Origin: Leptolyngbya sp. KIOST-1
GTDB taxonomy: Bacteria > Cyanobacteriota > Cyanobacteriia > Phormidesmidales > Phormidesmidaceae
DNA: 64,000 nt
Direction: 5' to 3'
Assembly: GCF_000763385.1 (NCBI RefSeq)
Contig: NZ_JQFA01000002.1
Span: 2,852,001-2,916,000 of the forward strand
The position numbers were made by a program, and so were the translations under genes. The first letter of the stretch is position 1. The number at the start of each line of letters is the position of its first letter. Of this stretch, positions 10,822 to 21,081 are shown piece by piece. The notes under the pieces are model-generated. The model was not told the origin of the DNA. It searched no databases and saw only the letters and a list, made by a program, of their open reading frames with translations.

Positions 10822-11008
10822 GTTTGAATCTCCAGAATCTTAGGAAAATTTACAAACTTTAAGGATGATCATACGGGAAGGGCTGCCTCGAACCTGAGAG
10901 AGAGCGGCAAATCAACATAGTCCTTAACATTCGCGTCAGGGATCCCGAAAGAACCGTCAGTTCTGGGTTAGAAGGTCCGCACGGTCGTACTATCCGGCAC
11001 GCTTTCAG

Positions 11009-12409
11009 TCAAGGCCGAGTCATGCGGCGTGGGTCGATCAGGGTATCAAACTCCGCTTCAGAGACGTAGCCCAGGGCCAGGGCCGCCTGTTTGAGGGTGA
11101 GGTCGTGCTCGAAGGCGTGGTGGGCAATGCGCGAAGCCCTGTCATAGCCGATCGCTGGGCTGAGGGCGGTGACCAACATCAGCGACTGCTGCACGTACTG
11201 GTCAATTTTTTTGCGGTTGGGGGTCATGCCCACCACCAAAAACTCGGTGAAGTTGTGGCAACTGTCGGCCATCAGCCTCGCCGACTGCAGCAGGTTAAAG
11301 ATCATCATCGGCTTGTAAACATTCATGTCGAGGTAGCCGCTGGCTCCGGCAAAGGCCACCGCCGCGTCATAGCCCATCACCTGCACCGCTACCATGGCCA
11401 GGGCCTCGCACTGGGTGGGGTTGACTTTCCCCGGCATAATGGACGACCCCGGCTCGTTTTCGGGCAAATGTAGCTCGGCAAACCCTGCCCTTGGCCCACA
11501 GCTCAGCAGGCGAATGTCGTTAGCAATTTTGTACAGCGACACCGCCAGGGTTTTGAGCATGCCGCTGGCCATTACCACGGCATCGTGGGCTCCCATGACG
11601 GTGAACTTGTTGGGGGCACTGACGAAGGGCAGGTCAGTGAGGCGGGCAATGTACTCGGCGGCAGCCTCGGCAAAGCCCGGCCCGGCGTTGAGGCCGGTGC
11701 CCAGAGCGGTTCCTCCCAGGGCGAGTTGGAGCAGGCCTGGCAGCACCTGCTCCAGACGGGTGAGGTTGTCGTCCAGCATGCCCACATAGCCAGAGAACTC
11801 CTGCCCCAGGGTAAGGGGAACGGCGTCTTGCAGATGGGTGCGGCCAATTTTGACGATGTCGGCCCAGGCCCGGGCTTTTTCATCGAGCGCATCTCTGAGT
11901 TCGGTCACGGCGGGGCGCAGCCGTTGGGTCAGGGCCTGGGCGGCGGCAATGTGCATGGCCGTGGGAAACACGTCGTTGGAGGACTGGGACATATTGACGT
12001 GGTCGTTGGGGTGAATGGGGGTTTTGCTACCCATCACCCCCCCGGCCAACTCGATGGCGCGGTTGGCGATCACCTCGTTGACATTCATGTTGCACTGGGT
12101 GCCGCTACCCGTCATCCACACGTGCAGCGGAAAGTGATCGTCGAGTCGCCCGGCGATAATCTCATCGGCGGCCTCCACAATCAGTCGGGCTTTGTCTGGG
12201 ACCAGTTTGCCCAGGTCGGCGTTGGCCAGGGCCGAGGCTTTTTTGGCGATCGCGATGGCATACACCACCTCCAGGGGCATTTTGTCCTGACCGATGGAAA
12301 AGTAGTGGATCGATCGCTGGGTCTGCGCTCCCCAGTAGCGATCGCTGGAGACGGCGATCGCCCCTATGCTGTCGGTTTCCTGTCGCGTGGGCTGGGGAGA
12401 TGTGGCCAT
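11009..12409 (-). CDS. fumC: class II fumarate hydratase
   Basis: A 466-residue enzyme interconverting fumarate and malate. Signature [15 protein letters not shown] (about 322-336) is the fumarase/aspartase superfamily motif, and [13 protein letters not shown] and [20 protein letters not shown] mark the other two active-site loops. The last of these, with its HLQDAVP reading, fits fumarase rather than aspartase (aspartase usually has TxVG/QxGQ variants), and the N-terminal [21 protein letters not shown] is typical of FumC. Length is standard. Confidence 0.95.
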   Translation of the reverse strand: MATSPQPTRQETDSIGAIAVSSDRYWGAQTQRSIHYFSIGQDKMPLEVVYAIAIAKKASALANADLGKLVPDKARLIVEAADEIIAGRLDDHFPLHVWMTGSGTQCNMNVNEVIANRAIELAGGVMGSKTPIHPNDHVNMSQSSNDVFPTAMHIAAAQALTQRLRPAVTELRDALDEKARAWADIVKIGRTHLQDAVPLTLGQEFSGYVGMLDDNLTRLEQVLPGLLQLALGGTALGTGLNAGPGFAEAAAEYIARLTDLPFVSAPNKFTVMGAHDAVVMASGMLKTLAVSLYKIANDIRLLSCGPRAGFAELHLPENEPGSSIMPGKVNPTQCEALAMVAVQVMGYDAAVAFAGASGYLDMNVYKPMMIFNLLQSARLMADSCHNFTEFLVVGMTPNRKKIDQYVQQSLMLVTALSPAIGYDRASRIAHHAFEHDLTLKQAALALGYVSEAEFDTLIDPRRMTRP

Positions 12410-12698
12410 GGTGCTGTTCCCTAGAGCGTATGCTCCGATTCAACCACAAGCTAGCGGTTCAGCGCCAAGCACCTAGTACTGGCTAGCAGAATATAGAGCA
12501 ATCCTTGCTGGGGGGGCAGGTGCTAGGTGTCAGGTATCAGGAACAGTTCGTCGACTTCTGCCGCAGCCTCCCAGTGGGTCGTTGGTATGGGTATCGCCAT
12601 GCTTGAAATGGCCACCCAACTTAGCCACCTTGGCTTTGACAATTCAGTAATGAAGATCAGTAGTGGTCATATTCAAGACAAACAACCCACCAGTTGAA

Positions 12699-12746
12699 CA
12701 AAAAACCCTTGAACTAGAGACAATTGCTGTCTCCAGTTCAAGGGTT
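12699..12746 (-). terminator. terminator of the decayed PEP-CTERM copy
   Basis: A perfect 12-bp inverted repeat, arms 12704-12715 and 12735-12746, is extended inward by GAGACA/TGTCTC. Read on the minus strand it ends in a run of T (the A-run at 12699-12705). It lies 40-90 bases beyond the end of the pseudogene. Confidence 0.75.
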
Positions 12747-12787
12747 ATGTTGAAATAGTTGGATGGGTAGTTACACAGGGTAAGGCA

Positions 12788-13425
12788 CTAGCCCTGCTTT
12801 ATTTGTGTTGGGCCTACGGCACTTATGCCTCCCAGCATCATGATGCCTTAGAGATTGGCACGGGCACAGTGACTTTGGGCTTTTCCGAAGTAAGACGGCT
12901 CTTGCCTACAAAGATAGAGGCGTGGGACAAATCCCTGTGATCAAATGTGGCCCAGGTGCCGCTGTTGATGGGTACCTTGCCGTCAAAGTAGTAGGCAGTG
13001 TACATATCGCCGGTTTTCAGACTGATTACAAACGGCGTTGCAATCGTTTTAGCCAGACTCCAGGTGCCAGTACCCTTACCCTTTTGAATCCAGCGAAAGC
13101 CCAGATCATTAGGTCCGGCAGAGGTTTTGCCACCTTCATATTTGCTATCAAAAACCCAGCACCCTAAGGTGTCGTTAAGGAAGGCCGTCAGGGGAGAGCT
13201 AATGCCGTCGCTGGTGACATCGTTACCAGCAGTCGGCTGTAGACAGCTGGTGTAGCTCAGGGCAGGCCCTCCGGACAGACGGGTGCTGGTGATAGAGCCG
13301 CTACCACTAATTGAAGGAGTCGCTGACTGGCTTTTGGAGCTTAACTTAGCCCAAGTGTTAGAAACCATTGAGCTAAAAAGACCAGTTAGCACCTGCGCTG
13401 AGCCTAAATCACTATATGCTTTCAT
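12788..13425 (-). pseudogene. decayed tandem copy of the PEP-CTERM gene
   Basis: An open frame ends at 12838 but its neighbour at 13736-14392 shows what is missing. The body aligns residue by residue (TGTWSLAKTIATPFVISLKTG, then GTWATFDHRDLSHASIFVGK). The signal region is degraded (ATG at 13425, MKAYSDLGSAQVLTGLF). After VTVPVP the frame shifts: the +1 frame reads ILGG-like MMLGGISAVG and QIKQG before a TAG at 12788, matching the sorting tail ALVGLSAVGLMRKKQG of the intact copy. So the anchor is out of frame and the protein could not be sorted. Upstream sequences of both copies are also alike, so promoter and gene were duplicated together. Confidence 0.75.
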
Positions 13426-13735
13426 GCAGTCTAAATCTCGGTTAAATCCTTCTTGAGTAGGCATTGTAGGCATTCACAAAAGATGTCGGAGAGCGTTTCG
13501 GGCAGATGGCTTCCCTGGGTCAAATATGGGTTTTCACGTGTACTTTTCTACTCAAACACTTTGCGTAAGTAATTGTGTAGGTCAAATCGCTGAGTTTAAG
13601 TCTTATTTACCGAGACTTTATGTATATAGCGCTGGTTCGACAGCTAAGGAGATGAGTTTTAATAGGGGCAGGGCATTCGCCCTACCCCATTTCTGCAGAC
13701 CGTTTTAGCTTTGTGGGTAGCTGAACAGCAGAACG

Positions 13736-14392
13736 CTAGCCCTGCTTTTTGCGCATCAGACCCACCGCACTCAGGCCTACAAGGGCGATAGCAGCCGTAG
13801 AGGCGGGTTCGGGCACGGTGGTCTTAGGTGGTTCAGACACCACCCTGGGCTTGCCAATGAAGATGGAGGCGTGGGACAGGTCTTTGCCGTTGAAGGTGGC
13901 CCAGGTACCACTTTGGGTAGCGGAACTGCCATCAATGTAGTAAGCGGCGTAGCCGTTGCCTGATTTAAGGCTGATCACAAAGGGAGCGTTAATAGCCTGG
14001 GTTAAGCTCCAGGTTCCCTCTCCTTCCTTGCTCTGCTGCCAGCTAAAACCGTTACTGCCCACGGCTCCGCCGTTGTCAGACTTACCTCCAAAGAGCCAGT
14101 CACCGGCTCCCAGGGTGCTATCCAGAAAGGCGCTGAGGCTAGTAGCAACGGTATTGCTAACATCGTTGCCGGAGCTGGTCATGCAATTGCTGTAGCTGAG
14201 AGATGAGCCCCCCGCCAGGGGATTGCTGGTCACAGAGCCGCTGGCGCAGGTTAGGGGAGCGGCTGGCTGGCTGGGCTGACTACCGCCGCCTTTGTTGGCT
14301 TTGTTATTTGACTTAGCTAAGGCTTCGGGAGCCATTGAGCCTAAAAGCCCCGTTAGCACTAGCGCTGAGCTTAAAATTGCAAATGTTTTCAT
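13736..14392 (-). CDS. PEP-CTERM sorting domain protein
   Basis: A 218-residue exported protein. Start at 14392 is set by AAGGA ten bases upstream and by the signal peptide MKTFAILSSALVLTGLLGSM. The mature part has four cysteines at most and a beta-rich look (TWSLTQAINAPFVISLKSGNGYAAYYIDG). The C-terminus is a classical PEP-CTERM signal: VPEP, a hydrophobic span, and the basic end RKKQG. Such proteins are cut and anchored or released by an exosortase, which is not in this window. The mature domain resembles other cyanobacterial PEP-CTERM proteins of unknown function. A decayed tandem copy lies directly downstream. Confidence 0.88.
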   Translation of the reverse strand: MKTFAILSSALVLTGLLGSMAPEALAKSNNKANKGGGSQPSQPAAPLTCASGSVTSNPLAGGSSLSYSNCMTSSGNDVSNTVATSLSAFLDSTLGAGDWLFGGKSDNGGAVGSNGFSWQQSKEGEGTWSLTQAINAPFVISLKSGNGYAAYYIDGSSATQSGTWATFNGKDLSHASIFIGKPRVVSEPPKTTVPEPASTAAIALVGLSAVGLMRKKQG

Positions 14393-14492
14393 GTAGGGCA
14401 AATCCTTCGTGAGTAGGCACTGTTGGCAGTAGCCACAGACGAAAGGGGGCGTTTGCGTCTGATGGTTTCTCCGAGACAGATATTGGATTATG

Positions 14493-14577
14493 GGTGTACT
14501 TTTCTACTTAAACACCCTACGTAAATCGTTGTGTAGGTCAAATTACGTAGCTCTGGGACAATTTACGGAGACTTCAC
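14493..14577 (-). promoter_or_regulatory. upstream block shared by both PEP-CTERM copies
   Basis: About 85 bases upstream of the intact gene are closely repeated at about 13540-13622 upstream of the decayed copy. Shared strings include GTGTACTTTTCTACT, TGTGTAGGTCAAAT and CGAGACTT-type ends, with TACGTA repeated in the intact version (14517 region and 14546 region). They probably hold the promoter and regulator sites, conserved through the duplication. Confidence 0.45.
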
Positions 14578-14658
14578 AAGTCTCTTCATCCGTGGTGTGG
14601 GGGTGCCCAGAGGGCACGGCGTACTCGCAAAGCTTCTGCGTCTGTCTGCCGCTGGGCG

Positions 14659-15846
14659 TTAGCGACGGCGCTGTTTGCTGATCATTTTGCGGGAGAGGCG
14701 CAGATTGATGGCCTCGCGGTCGGCCCAATCTTGCAGTACCCGCAGAAACAGGTGTTTATCCTGTCCCTGAAGCACAGCGGTCTGGTCGGCGGTTTCGATG
14801 CTGTAGGGGTAGCCGCCGCCAATAATGACTTCGCCCCGCACCCAGTTGAGGTATTGGGTAATGTGGCCGCTCTCCCACATCCAGCGGGGCATTTCGAGCC
14901 GTACCGGATAGCCGTCGCGGGTGGTTTTGAGGTAAGTGAAGGCAATCTGGTCGCCGTAAATGCCGTACTGATCGAGAATGCCGCCGCGATCGCACTGGAA
15001 TACGGCGGTGCGATCGCCCCACTCCATCAGTCGGGCCAGCAGTTGAGCATCGTGAATGCCCTCGGTGGCCTCCAGACCGTAGGCATGGTGCAGCATACCG
15101 GTCAAATCGTGGGCGTAGGAGGTATCCACATAGCCCACCAGGGGCACGCGGCGGCGATCGCTGGCCTCCAGCAGCGATAGAATAGACTGCACGTAGGCGG
15201 TCTGACTCTCCTGGTCGAAGGCTTCGGCAAAGGTGACCACCAGCGCCCCATCAAAAAAAACCAGGGTGCGATCGGGATCCTCACAGGCGTTGATATACTC
15301 GACCAGGCGCGCCACCTCCATTTGAAAGCGGCGAATATTGACCCGGCGCTCTACGGGCTGAGCCGGGTTGGGCCCCAGTTCCGCAGGCGTCATCAGGTCA
15401 ACCCGCACGTCTTTTTGATAGGATCGCGTGGCGCTGTGGGGGTTCTCAAACCAGCCAATTTGCAGCAGCGCAATGGGGATGGAAATATCTTTGCCGGGGG
15501 AAATCTGAGAACCATCAACGGCAAAGGTTGTGATATTTTCCAGGACAGTCTGCACCCACTGGGCACTTTGCTCACGGTTCGTCCAGCGATCGCCCACCGG
15601 ACCCGATTCTGCAAAGAAGAAGGGCAGGATACCTTTGCTACCCCTCAATTCTTCTAGCGGTCGAGCACCCACTGGCCCACTGTGGCGCTCTAGTTGAGAC
15701 CCCTGCTGCCCTAAAGGCAGCGCCGCAAACTCAATCCAGGCGTGGTTGTAGGCATGCAGCAGCTCAAACTTAGCCCGACTAAAGGCGCTAAAGGCATCGC
15801 GCTTCTGGTCAAGCAGAGCTTTGATCTGGCTAGAACTCACTGGCAT
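14659..15846 (-). CDS. nurA: DNA double-strand break repair nuclease NurA
   Basis: A 395-residue protein of the NurA family. The metal-binding start FAVDGSQ (109-114) carries the first catalytic aspartate; a second acidic block is FFDGALVV, and DTSYAHDL and FQCDRGG-like segments supply further conserved residues. NurA nucleases act with the HerA helicase in end resection in archaea and some bacteria; herA is not visible here. Cyanobacterial members are a little longer than archaeal ones. It is divergent from a small membrane protein gene, and three 15-base repeats lie in between. Confidence 0.85.
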   Translation of the reverse strand: MPVSSSQIKALLDQKRDAFSAFSRAKFELLHAYNHAWIEFAALPLGQQGSQLERHSGPVGARPLEELRGSKGILPFFFAESGPVGDRWTNREQSAQWVQTVLENITTFAVDGSQISPGKDISIPIALLQIGWFENPHSATRSYQKDVRVDLMTPAELGPNPAQPVERRVNIRRFQMEVARLVEYINACEDPDRTLVFFDGALVVTFAEAFDQESQTAYVQSILSLLEASDRRRVPLVGYVDTSYAHDLTGMLHHAYGLEATEGIHDAQLLARLMEWGDRTAVFQCDRGGILDQYGIYGDQIAFTYLKTTRDGYPVRLEMPRWMWESGHITQYLNWVRGEVIIGGGYPYSIETADQTAVLQGQDKHLFLRVLQDWADREAINLRLSRKMISKQRRR

Positions 15847-15905
15847 AACCCATCCATTGCTTAGAACGCCTGTATTAATGGCTGATTCTAGCGGGTTTGA
15901 CTGAG

Positions 15906-15970
15906 CTTGTCACGCCATAGTCAGTATTATCTCTGCCCTTGTCATGCCACGGAAACTTGTCATGCCATAG
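15906..15970. repeat. three short repeats upstream of nurA
   Basis: CTTGTCAYGCCAYRG occurs at 15906-15920, 15938-15952 and 15956-15970. The two closest start 18 bases apart. They lie 60-124 bases upstream of nurA and 70-135 bases upstream of the divergent gene at 16041, so they could be binding sites for a regulator of either. Confidence 0.55.
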
Positions 15971-16040
15971 GGTTCAGTAGCATTCCCATAGTGGAGTGCC
16001 ACGACTTTGGCAACCTGGAGAGAGTGCAAGGACACACAAC

Positions 16041-16262
16041 ATGGTTCTCCAGCTTTACCTGCTAGCCTCGCTGATGGTTTTTCTGTTGGCCCTGGGCCCG
16101 TTTTTACGCGATCCCTCCAGTCCAAAACATCGCTTCGGCAGCTGGATCTTCTTGGGCTTGGCCGTGCTTCTGAGCCCCATTACCCTGCCTAATATGCTGA
16201 GGAAGCGGATCAGCAGGCCACGCTCATCCGCTTCTATGGTCGCCTCATACTCCAGAAACTAG
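16041..16262 (+). CDS. small two-span membrane protein
   Basis: A 73-residue protein. The start at 16041 has AAGGA eight bases upstream and begins at the first membrane span (MVLQLYLLASLMVFLLALG). A second span follows at about 32-47 (WIFLGLAVLLSPITLP), and the tail is basic. A few upstream in-frame codons exist but lack a ribosome site. I do not recognise the family; the form resembles many small thylakoid or plasma-membrane proteins of cyanobacteria. Confidence 0.6.
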   Translation: MVLQLYLLASLMVFLLALGPFLRDPSSPKHRFGSWIFLGLAVLLSPITLPNMLRKRISRPRSSASMVASYSRN

Positions 16263-16283
16263 CTGAATGGGGTTCAACACGCC

Positions 16284-17495
16284 CTAGTGGTGGTGATGGC
16301 CGTGATCGTGGCTGTGGCCGTGATCGTGACTGTGACCATGCAGGTGATGATCGTGAGTATGGCCGTGGTGGCTGTGGACTGCTGCCGCTTGAGATGACGC
16401 TAGCGACGGGTTGATGGCTAGGGCATCTTCCTCTAACAGATCGGCGATATGCCTATCGGCCCAGGTGGCGGCCATAGACAGAAAGGCGGGGTCGTCGTTG
16501 ACGCAGGGCATTTGCACGTAGGTGACGTGGGGATGCTTGCGGCGGAGCCCTTCGATGATGTGCTCGACATCGAGCAGGGTTTCGTGGTTTTCGGTGGCAA
16601 AGCCAATCGGCATGAACACCAGGGCTGTAGCGCCCAGGTCGATCAGGTTGCGGGCGGCCAGGTCGGCGTTGGGTTGGGTCCACTTGATCAGCGGCGTGTC
16701 GTGGTTGAGCCAACCGACGGAGATCAGCGGATATTTATAGATCAGCTTATCCCGCACTTTGTCGTAGAGCTTCTGACTTTCGTCAATGCCGGAGGTGAAG
16801 CCTTTAGCCTCGTGGGGACAGCCGTGGTTCATCAGCACGATGCCGGTTTGGGAGGGCAGGTGGGCGACGGCCAGGTAGTTTTTGATCTTGTCTTCGACCA
16901 TTGAGGCCAGATAGTCGATGTAGTCGGGCGCATCAAAAAACGAGGGGATGTAGCGAATGCCCTGCACCCAGTGCTCGGTGCCGTCGGACAGTTTCGCCAA
17001 GGCCTGGTTGACCTGCTCAATCGCAATGCCGCTGGTGAAAATGGAGTCGACCACCAGCAGGGGATAGATCAGTAGTTTGTCATAGCCCTCCTGCTTGACC
17101 TGCTCAAGCACCTGTTCGGGCAGAAAGGGCTTGCAGAAGCTGAAAGCTTTGAACACCTTGACGCGATCGCCCCAGCGCTCTTTCAGGTTGGCTTCTATGC
17201 CGGCTCGCTGGGCTTCAAAAATGGCATTGTGGGGGGAGATAAAGTTGCCATGCTGGTGGCTCCACTCATGCAGATCAAACGCAGCCAGCAGCTTAGCCAG
17301 CGGAGGGTAAACCCAGGTGGGCACGGGAGCAAACTTGGCCGTAAGCAAATTGAGAGCCTGCTCGTTGTAGTTGGCGAAGTCTGCGTAGCTTTCGACTTCG
17401 CCGTAGCCCATCAGCAGCACCGCTACCCGGCTATCGCTAGAGGAGGAGTGGGAGTGAGATGCAGACGCTTGAACAACGTCGGGAGTTGCAACCAT
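16284..17495 (-). CDS. class II chelatase (ferrochelatase/CbiX-like) with His-rich tail
   Basis: A 403-residue protein of the ferrochelatase/CbiX superfamily, which inserts divalent metal into tetrapyrroles. VAVLLMGYGEVESYADFANYN replaces the usual HemH opening; YDKLLIYPLLVVDSIFTSGIA and IVLMNHGCPHEAKGF form the second half, where the histidine of MNHG may be the metal ligand. The last 30 residues are more than half histidine (HGHTHDHHLHGHSHDHGH), like the metal-storing His region of some cobalt chelatases such as CbiX of Bacillus megaterium. No chlorophyll-binding LHC tail of cyanobacterial HemH is present. A second His/Ser run stands near the start (ASHSHSSSS). Start ATG at 17495 is preferred over TTG at 17528. 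Metal specificity is open: iron, cobalt or nickel. Confidence 0.75.
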   Translation of the reverse strand: MVATPDVVQASASHSHSSSSDSRVAVLLMGYGEVESYADFANYNEQALNLLTAKFAPVPTWVYPPLAKLLAAFDLHEWSHQHGNFISPHNAIFEAQRAGIEANLKERWGDRVKVFKAFSFCKPFLPEQVLEQVKQEGYDKLLIYPLLVVDSIFTSGIAIEQVNQALAKLSDGTEHWVQGIRYIPSFFDAPDYIDYLASMVEDKIKNYLAVAHLPSQTGIVLMNHGCPHEAKGFTSGIDESQKLYDKVRDKLIYKYPLISVGWLNHDTPLIKWTQPNADLAARNLIDLGATALVFMPIGFATENHETLLDVEHIIEGLRRKHPHVTYVQMPCVNDDPAFLSMAATWADRHIADLLEEDALAINPSLASSQAAAVHSHHGHTHDHHLHGHSHDHGHSHDHGHHHH

Positions 17496-17773
17496 AGTGA
17501 CTGTTCTGGAGAGATGTGTTACGTCCAACCTAACATCCCCCGCAGGGGGATAACATTAACAAAACCAGCAAGTTGGCCAGAAACTCGTCAGTTTGCTTAG
17601 TTAGGCAGCCCATATTGGCATAGTACTGAACCCGGGGAGGGGGATACTATCTACCACGGGACAGATCTCCCACTGAGAGTTTTAGGGAGACAACTAACCG
17701 GATCATTCACAAAGCCATCCATCAGCGGCTGGTAGTTCCGCGAATGCGTGAATCCCCATTGGGCACCTATGCG

Positions 17774-17807
17774 AGAGGGCGTTCCCGCATTTGCAGGAAC
17801 GCCCTCT
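17774..17807. terminator. 12-bp perfect inverted repeat downstream of recA
   Basis: Arms 17774-17785 and 17796-17807 (AGAGGGCGTTCC and its complement) enclose a 10-base loop. It lies about 110 bases after the recA stop, so it may end that transcript. There is no T-run on either side, so folding and protection of the 3' end is as likely. The rest of the 420-base gap 17496-17915 contains no gene that I can support. Confidence 0.45.
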
Positions 17808-17915
17808 GTTCGGCAAGCAACAAACTGGCAGACGTGGAAATCCTGGCTTTTGCCGGGGTGTCAGGGTCCAGATTCCAGGGCTCAGGAATGATGGGCTGAC
17901 CTACGACATTGAGAG

Positions 17916-18983
<1,068 letters not shown>

Positions 18984-19338
18984 GGCTGTCTGGGAAAGAG
19001 TACTGTGCGGTCGGTGGGTTAGGACAATTAGCTGGATCGGTTGTGAAGGAAGGGGGAACCTGGGTGGGGCAACAGCCCAACAGTCACCTTAGTAAACCCC
19101 ACTTCAGCTCAGAAGTGTAGTCGGCTTGAGCAAAAGCGTCCACCCAGTGGCTGAGTGTGGAGATGGAGATGCCCTGTCGTTGCCTTCGCTCGACTAGTAT
19201 AGTACACTTGAACCAAATTGAATAGTCCTGAGGTGATAGGAGATCCAATCGTTACAGGTTTATTCGCCTTGATGGTGGGGAGCGATTAGCAGTCCCGGCA
19301 AGACGTTACGGTAATTACAGGCTGAAGGGGCCAGTGCC

Positions 19339-19560
19339 ATGGATACAGGTCGTGTAGTTTATGTTTCGGTATTTCCGGGCTGGGTGGCTGGGGTGACCTA
19401 CCACCGGGGGGAGGGGTACCGCTGCTGGGTGATCAATCCCGAGATGACGGTGCTGAGCGACGGCGAGATGCACGCCAGCAGCGATGAGGCGATCGCGGCG
19501 GGGCGGCTGTTTATTCACCACTCCACCGGGGCCGAGCCCGATCGCGGCGGTAAGGGCTAG
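19339..19560 (+). CDS. small conserved cyanobacterial protein
   Basis: A 73-residue soluble protein with aromatic residues near the start (VVYVSVFPGWVAGVTYHRGEGYRCWVI) and an ending rich in glycine and charge. I recognise the general look from other cyanobacterial genomes but no function. It is the first of two plus-strand genes and ends 62 bases before the TRIC-like gene, so the two may be cotranscribed. Confidence 0.6.
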   Translation: MDTGRVVYVSVFPGWVAGVTYHRGEGYRCWVINPEMTVLSDGEMHASSDEAIAAGRLFIHHSTGAEPDRGGKG

Positions 19561-19622
19561 GGAGTGGGGGATAATCGGCGGGTATCTGGATTAGCCCGGA
19601 CTGCTCTGCCGGAGTTTGGCCC

Positions 19623-20243
19623 ATGGAATACGTGTTAGCCCAGGTGGGTGTGGCGGTGTTTGCCATTTCTGGGGTGTTATCCGCCACCCGCCAGCGCCTC
19701 GATATTTTCAGCATTGTGGTGGTGGGGCTGCTGACGGCGATCGGCGGGGGCACCCTGCGGGACGTGATTCTGGATGTGCCGGTGTTTTGGCTGGAGGACC
19801 TGACCGCGTTTTGGGTGGCGATCGCGGCCTCGGCCATGACCTTCGTTGGGATCCGCTTTATTCTCAAGCTGCCGCTGCGGCTGTTGTCCTACCTCGACGC
19901 CATGGGGGTGGCCCTGTTTGCGGTGCAGGCGATCGACAAGACCCTGGCTATTGGCCACCCCGCTGCCGTGGCGGTGGTTATGGGCTTGATCACCAGCATT
20001 GCCGGGGGTATCATTCGCGATGTGGTGACCCATCGCCCCACGCTGCTGCTGTCGCGAGAGCTGTACGCCACACCGATTGTGTTGGGCGGCATTCTCTACG
20101 TGGTGCTGCTGCCAGCTATGGCGTCGCCGCTATGTCGGCTGCTGGCGATGGCGATAATTTTTGGCGTCCGGGCGATCGCGATTCGCTGGCAGTTGTTTTT
20201 GCCCCTGCGGCTTACGCTCAAAATCGACTTTCATGACGATTGA
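19623..20243 (+). CDS. trimeric intracellular cation (TRIC) channel family protein
   Basis: A 206-residue membrane protein of the former UPF0126 family. Two homologous halves each have about three spans and the family motif: GGGTLRDVIL (about 41-50) and GGIIRDVVTHRPT (about 126-138). Bacterial members are trimeric potassium-conducting channels. The product has about seven hydrophobic segments and ends with a short basic tail. Start at 19623 lies just after CCC with no clear ribosome site, but the N-terminus matches the family. Confidence 0.88.
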   Translation: MEYVLAQVGVAVFAISGVLSATRQRLDIFSIVVVGLLTAIGGGTLRDVILDVPVFWLEDLTAFWVAIAASAMTFVGIRFILKLPLRLLSYLDAMGVALFAVQAIDKTLAIGHPAAVAVVMGLITSIAGGIIRDVVTHRPTLLLSRELYATPIVLGGILYVVLLPAMASPLCRLLAMAIIFGVRAIAIRWQLFLPLRLTLKIDFHDD

Positions 20244-20257
20244 GGTTAGGGGCGCGA

Positions 20258-20375
20258 GGGGCTGGCATCAATTAGCTGCTAAACGCTTAAAAATCGAGGT
20301 TTACAGCCCCTAGTCTGTCTTTTAGGTCGGGTGTGACAAGGCTTGATGTAGCGGGCTTTTGCCCACAATTGATAA
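20258..20375 (+). repeat. dispersed repeat, copy C (full)
   Basis: Related to 5237-5362. Outer ends ATCAATT (20267-20273) and AATTGAT (20367-20373) form a perfect inverted repeat, and GGGGCTG/CAGCCCC arms lie inside. Shared blocks are GCTAAACGC, ACAGCCCCTAG, CTGTC, GGTCGGG and AAGGCTTGAT. It lies between the TRIC gene and the DUF4129 operon. Confidence 0.72.
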
Positions 20376-20490
20376 CCCGTCCTCAGGTGTTTCATCCGTG
20401 CTCACATCCCAGCTGTATTCTCTCGCAGTCCCGGGGTTAGACCGGGCAATCTGTGAGCCATAATGGGGCCAGTCTTGACGCATTCTGGCC

Positions 20491-21081
20491 ATGTCCGCCC
20501 TAGCCCACCGCACCAATTCGCCGCTCTGGCAGATTCGCCAGGGGTGGCAAAACCTGGGGGAGTGGTTTGAGTACCAGTTTGCGCGGGTCGATGTCGACCC
20601 CCCTGGATTGCCCCAGTGGCCGTGGCTGGAGCCGCTGGCTCGGGGATTGTTCTGGCTGCTGGTGGCAGTCCTGGCCCTATGGATTGGCTGGCTGGTTTAC
20701 CAGGGTATATCGGCCTACCTGAGCCAGCGCCAGCCCGGCGGACTGGGGGCAACGCGGAGAACCGTTCCCTCGGCCGCGGCGCTTAAACAGGCGGCCCACT
20801 GGTGGCACGAGGCGCAGCGGCTGGCCCAGCAGGGGGACTACGCCGCCGCCTGCCAGGCGCTCTATATGGCGGGGCTAGCCCGGCTCAACGACACCGAGAC
20901 GGTGCCCTACCGCCCCAGCCGCACCGATGGCGAATATCTCACCTGTATCGCAACCCACCCCAGCCGTCCCTACGAACTGCTGATTCGCACCCACGAGCGG
21001 CTGACCTACGGAGCCGCCCAGGCCACCGAGGAAACCTACCAGCGCTGCCGCCGCGCCTACCAGGAGATCGCCCAGTCGTGA
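20491..21081 (+). CDS. DUF4129 domain membrane protein
   Basis: A 196-residue protein with one membrane span (about 51-72, RGLFWLLVAVLALWIGWLVY) and a C-terminal DUF4129 domain (about 95-195). That domain begins with the helix WWHEAQRLAQQGDYAAACQALYMAGLARLND and includes RTDGEYLTC. First gene of a four-gene operon with DUF4350, MoxR ATPase and DUF58. Its stop codon overlaps the GTG start of the next gene by four bases (GTGA), so the two are translationally coupled. In other bacteria such clusters are linked to envelope stress and to the insertion or maturation of von Willebrand-type proteins; the role here is inferred. Confidence 0.85.
   Translation: MSALAHRTNSPLWQIRQGWQNLGEWFEYQFARVDVDPPGLPQWPWLEPLARGLFWLLVAVLALWIGWLVYQGISAYLSQRQPGGLGATRRTVPSAAALKQAAHWWHEAQRLAQQGDYAAACQALYMAGLARLNDTETVPYRPSRTDGEYLTCIATHPSRPYELLIRTHERLTYGAAQATEETYQRCRRAYQEIAQS

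Noticed and set aside
17640..17810. Possible tRNA or known small RNA in the gap after recA
   Set aside because: I could not fold a cloverleaf or find a TTCRANNC loop, nor the core words of Yfr1 or other known cyanobacterial RNAs.
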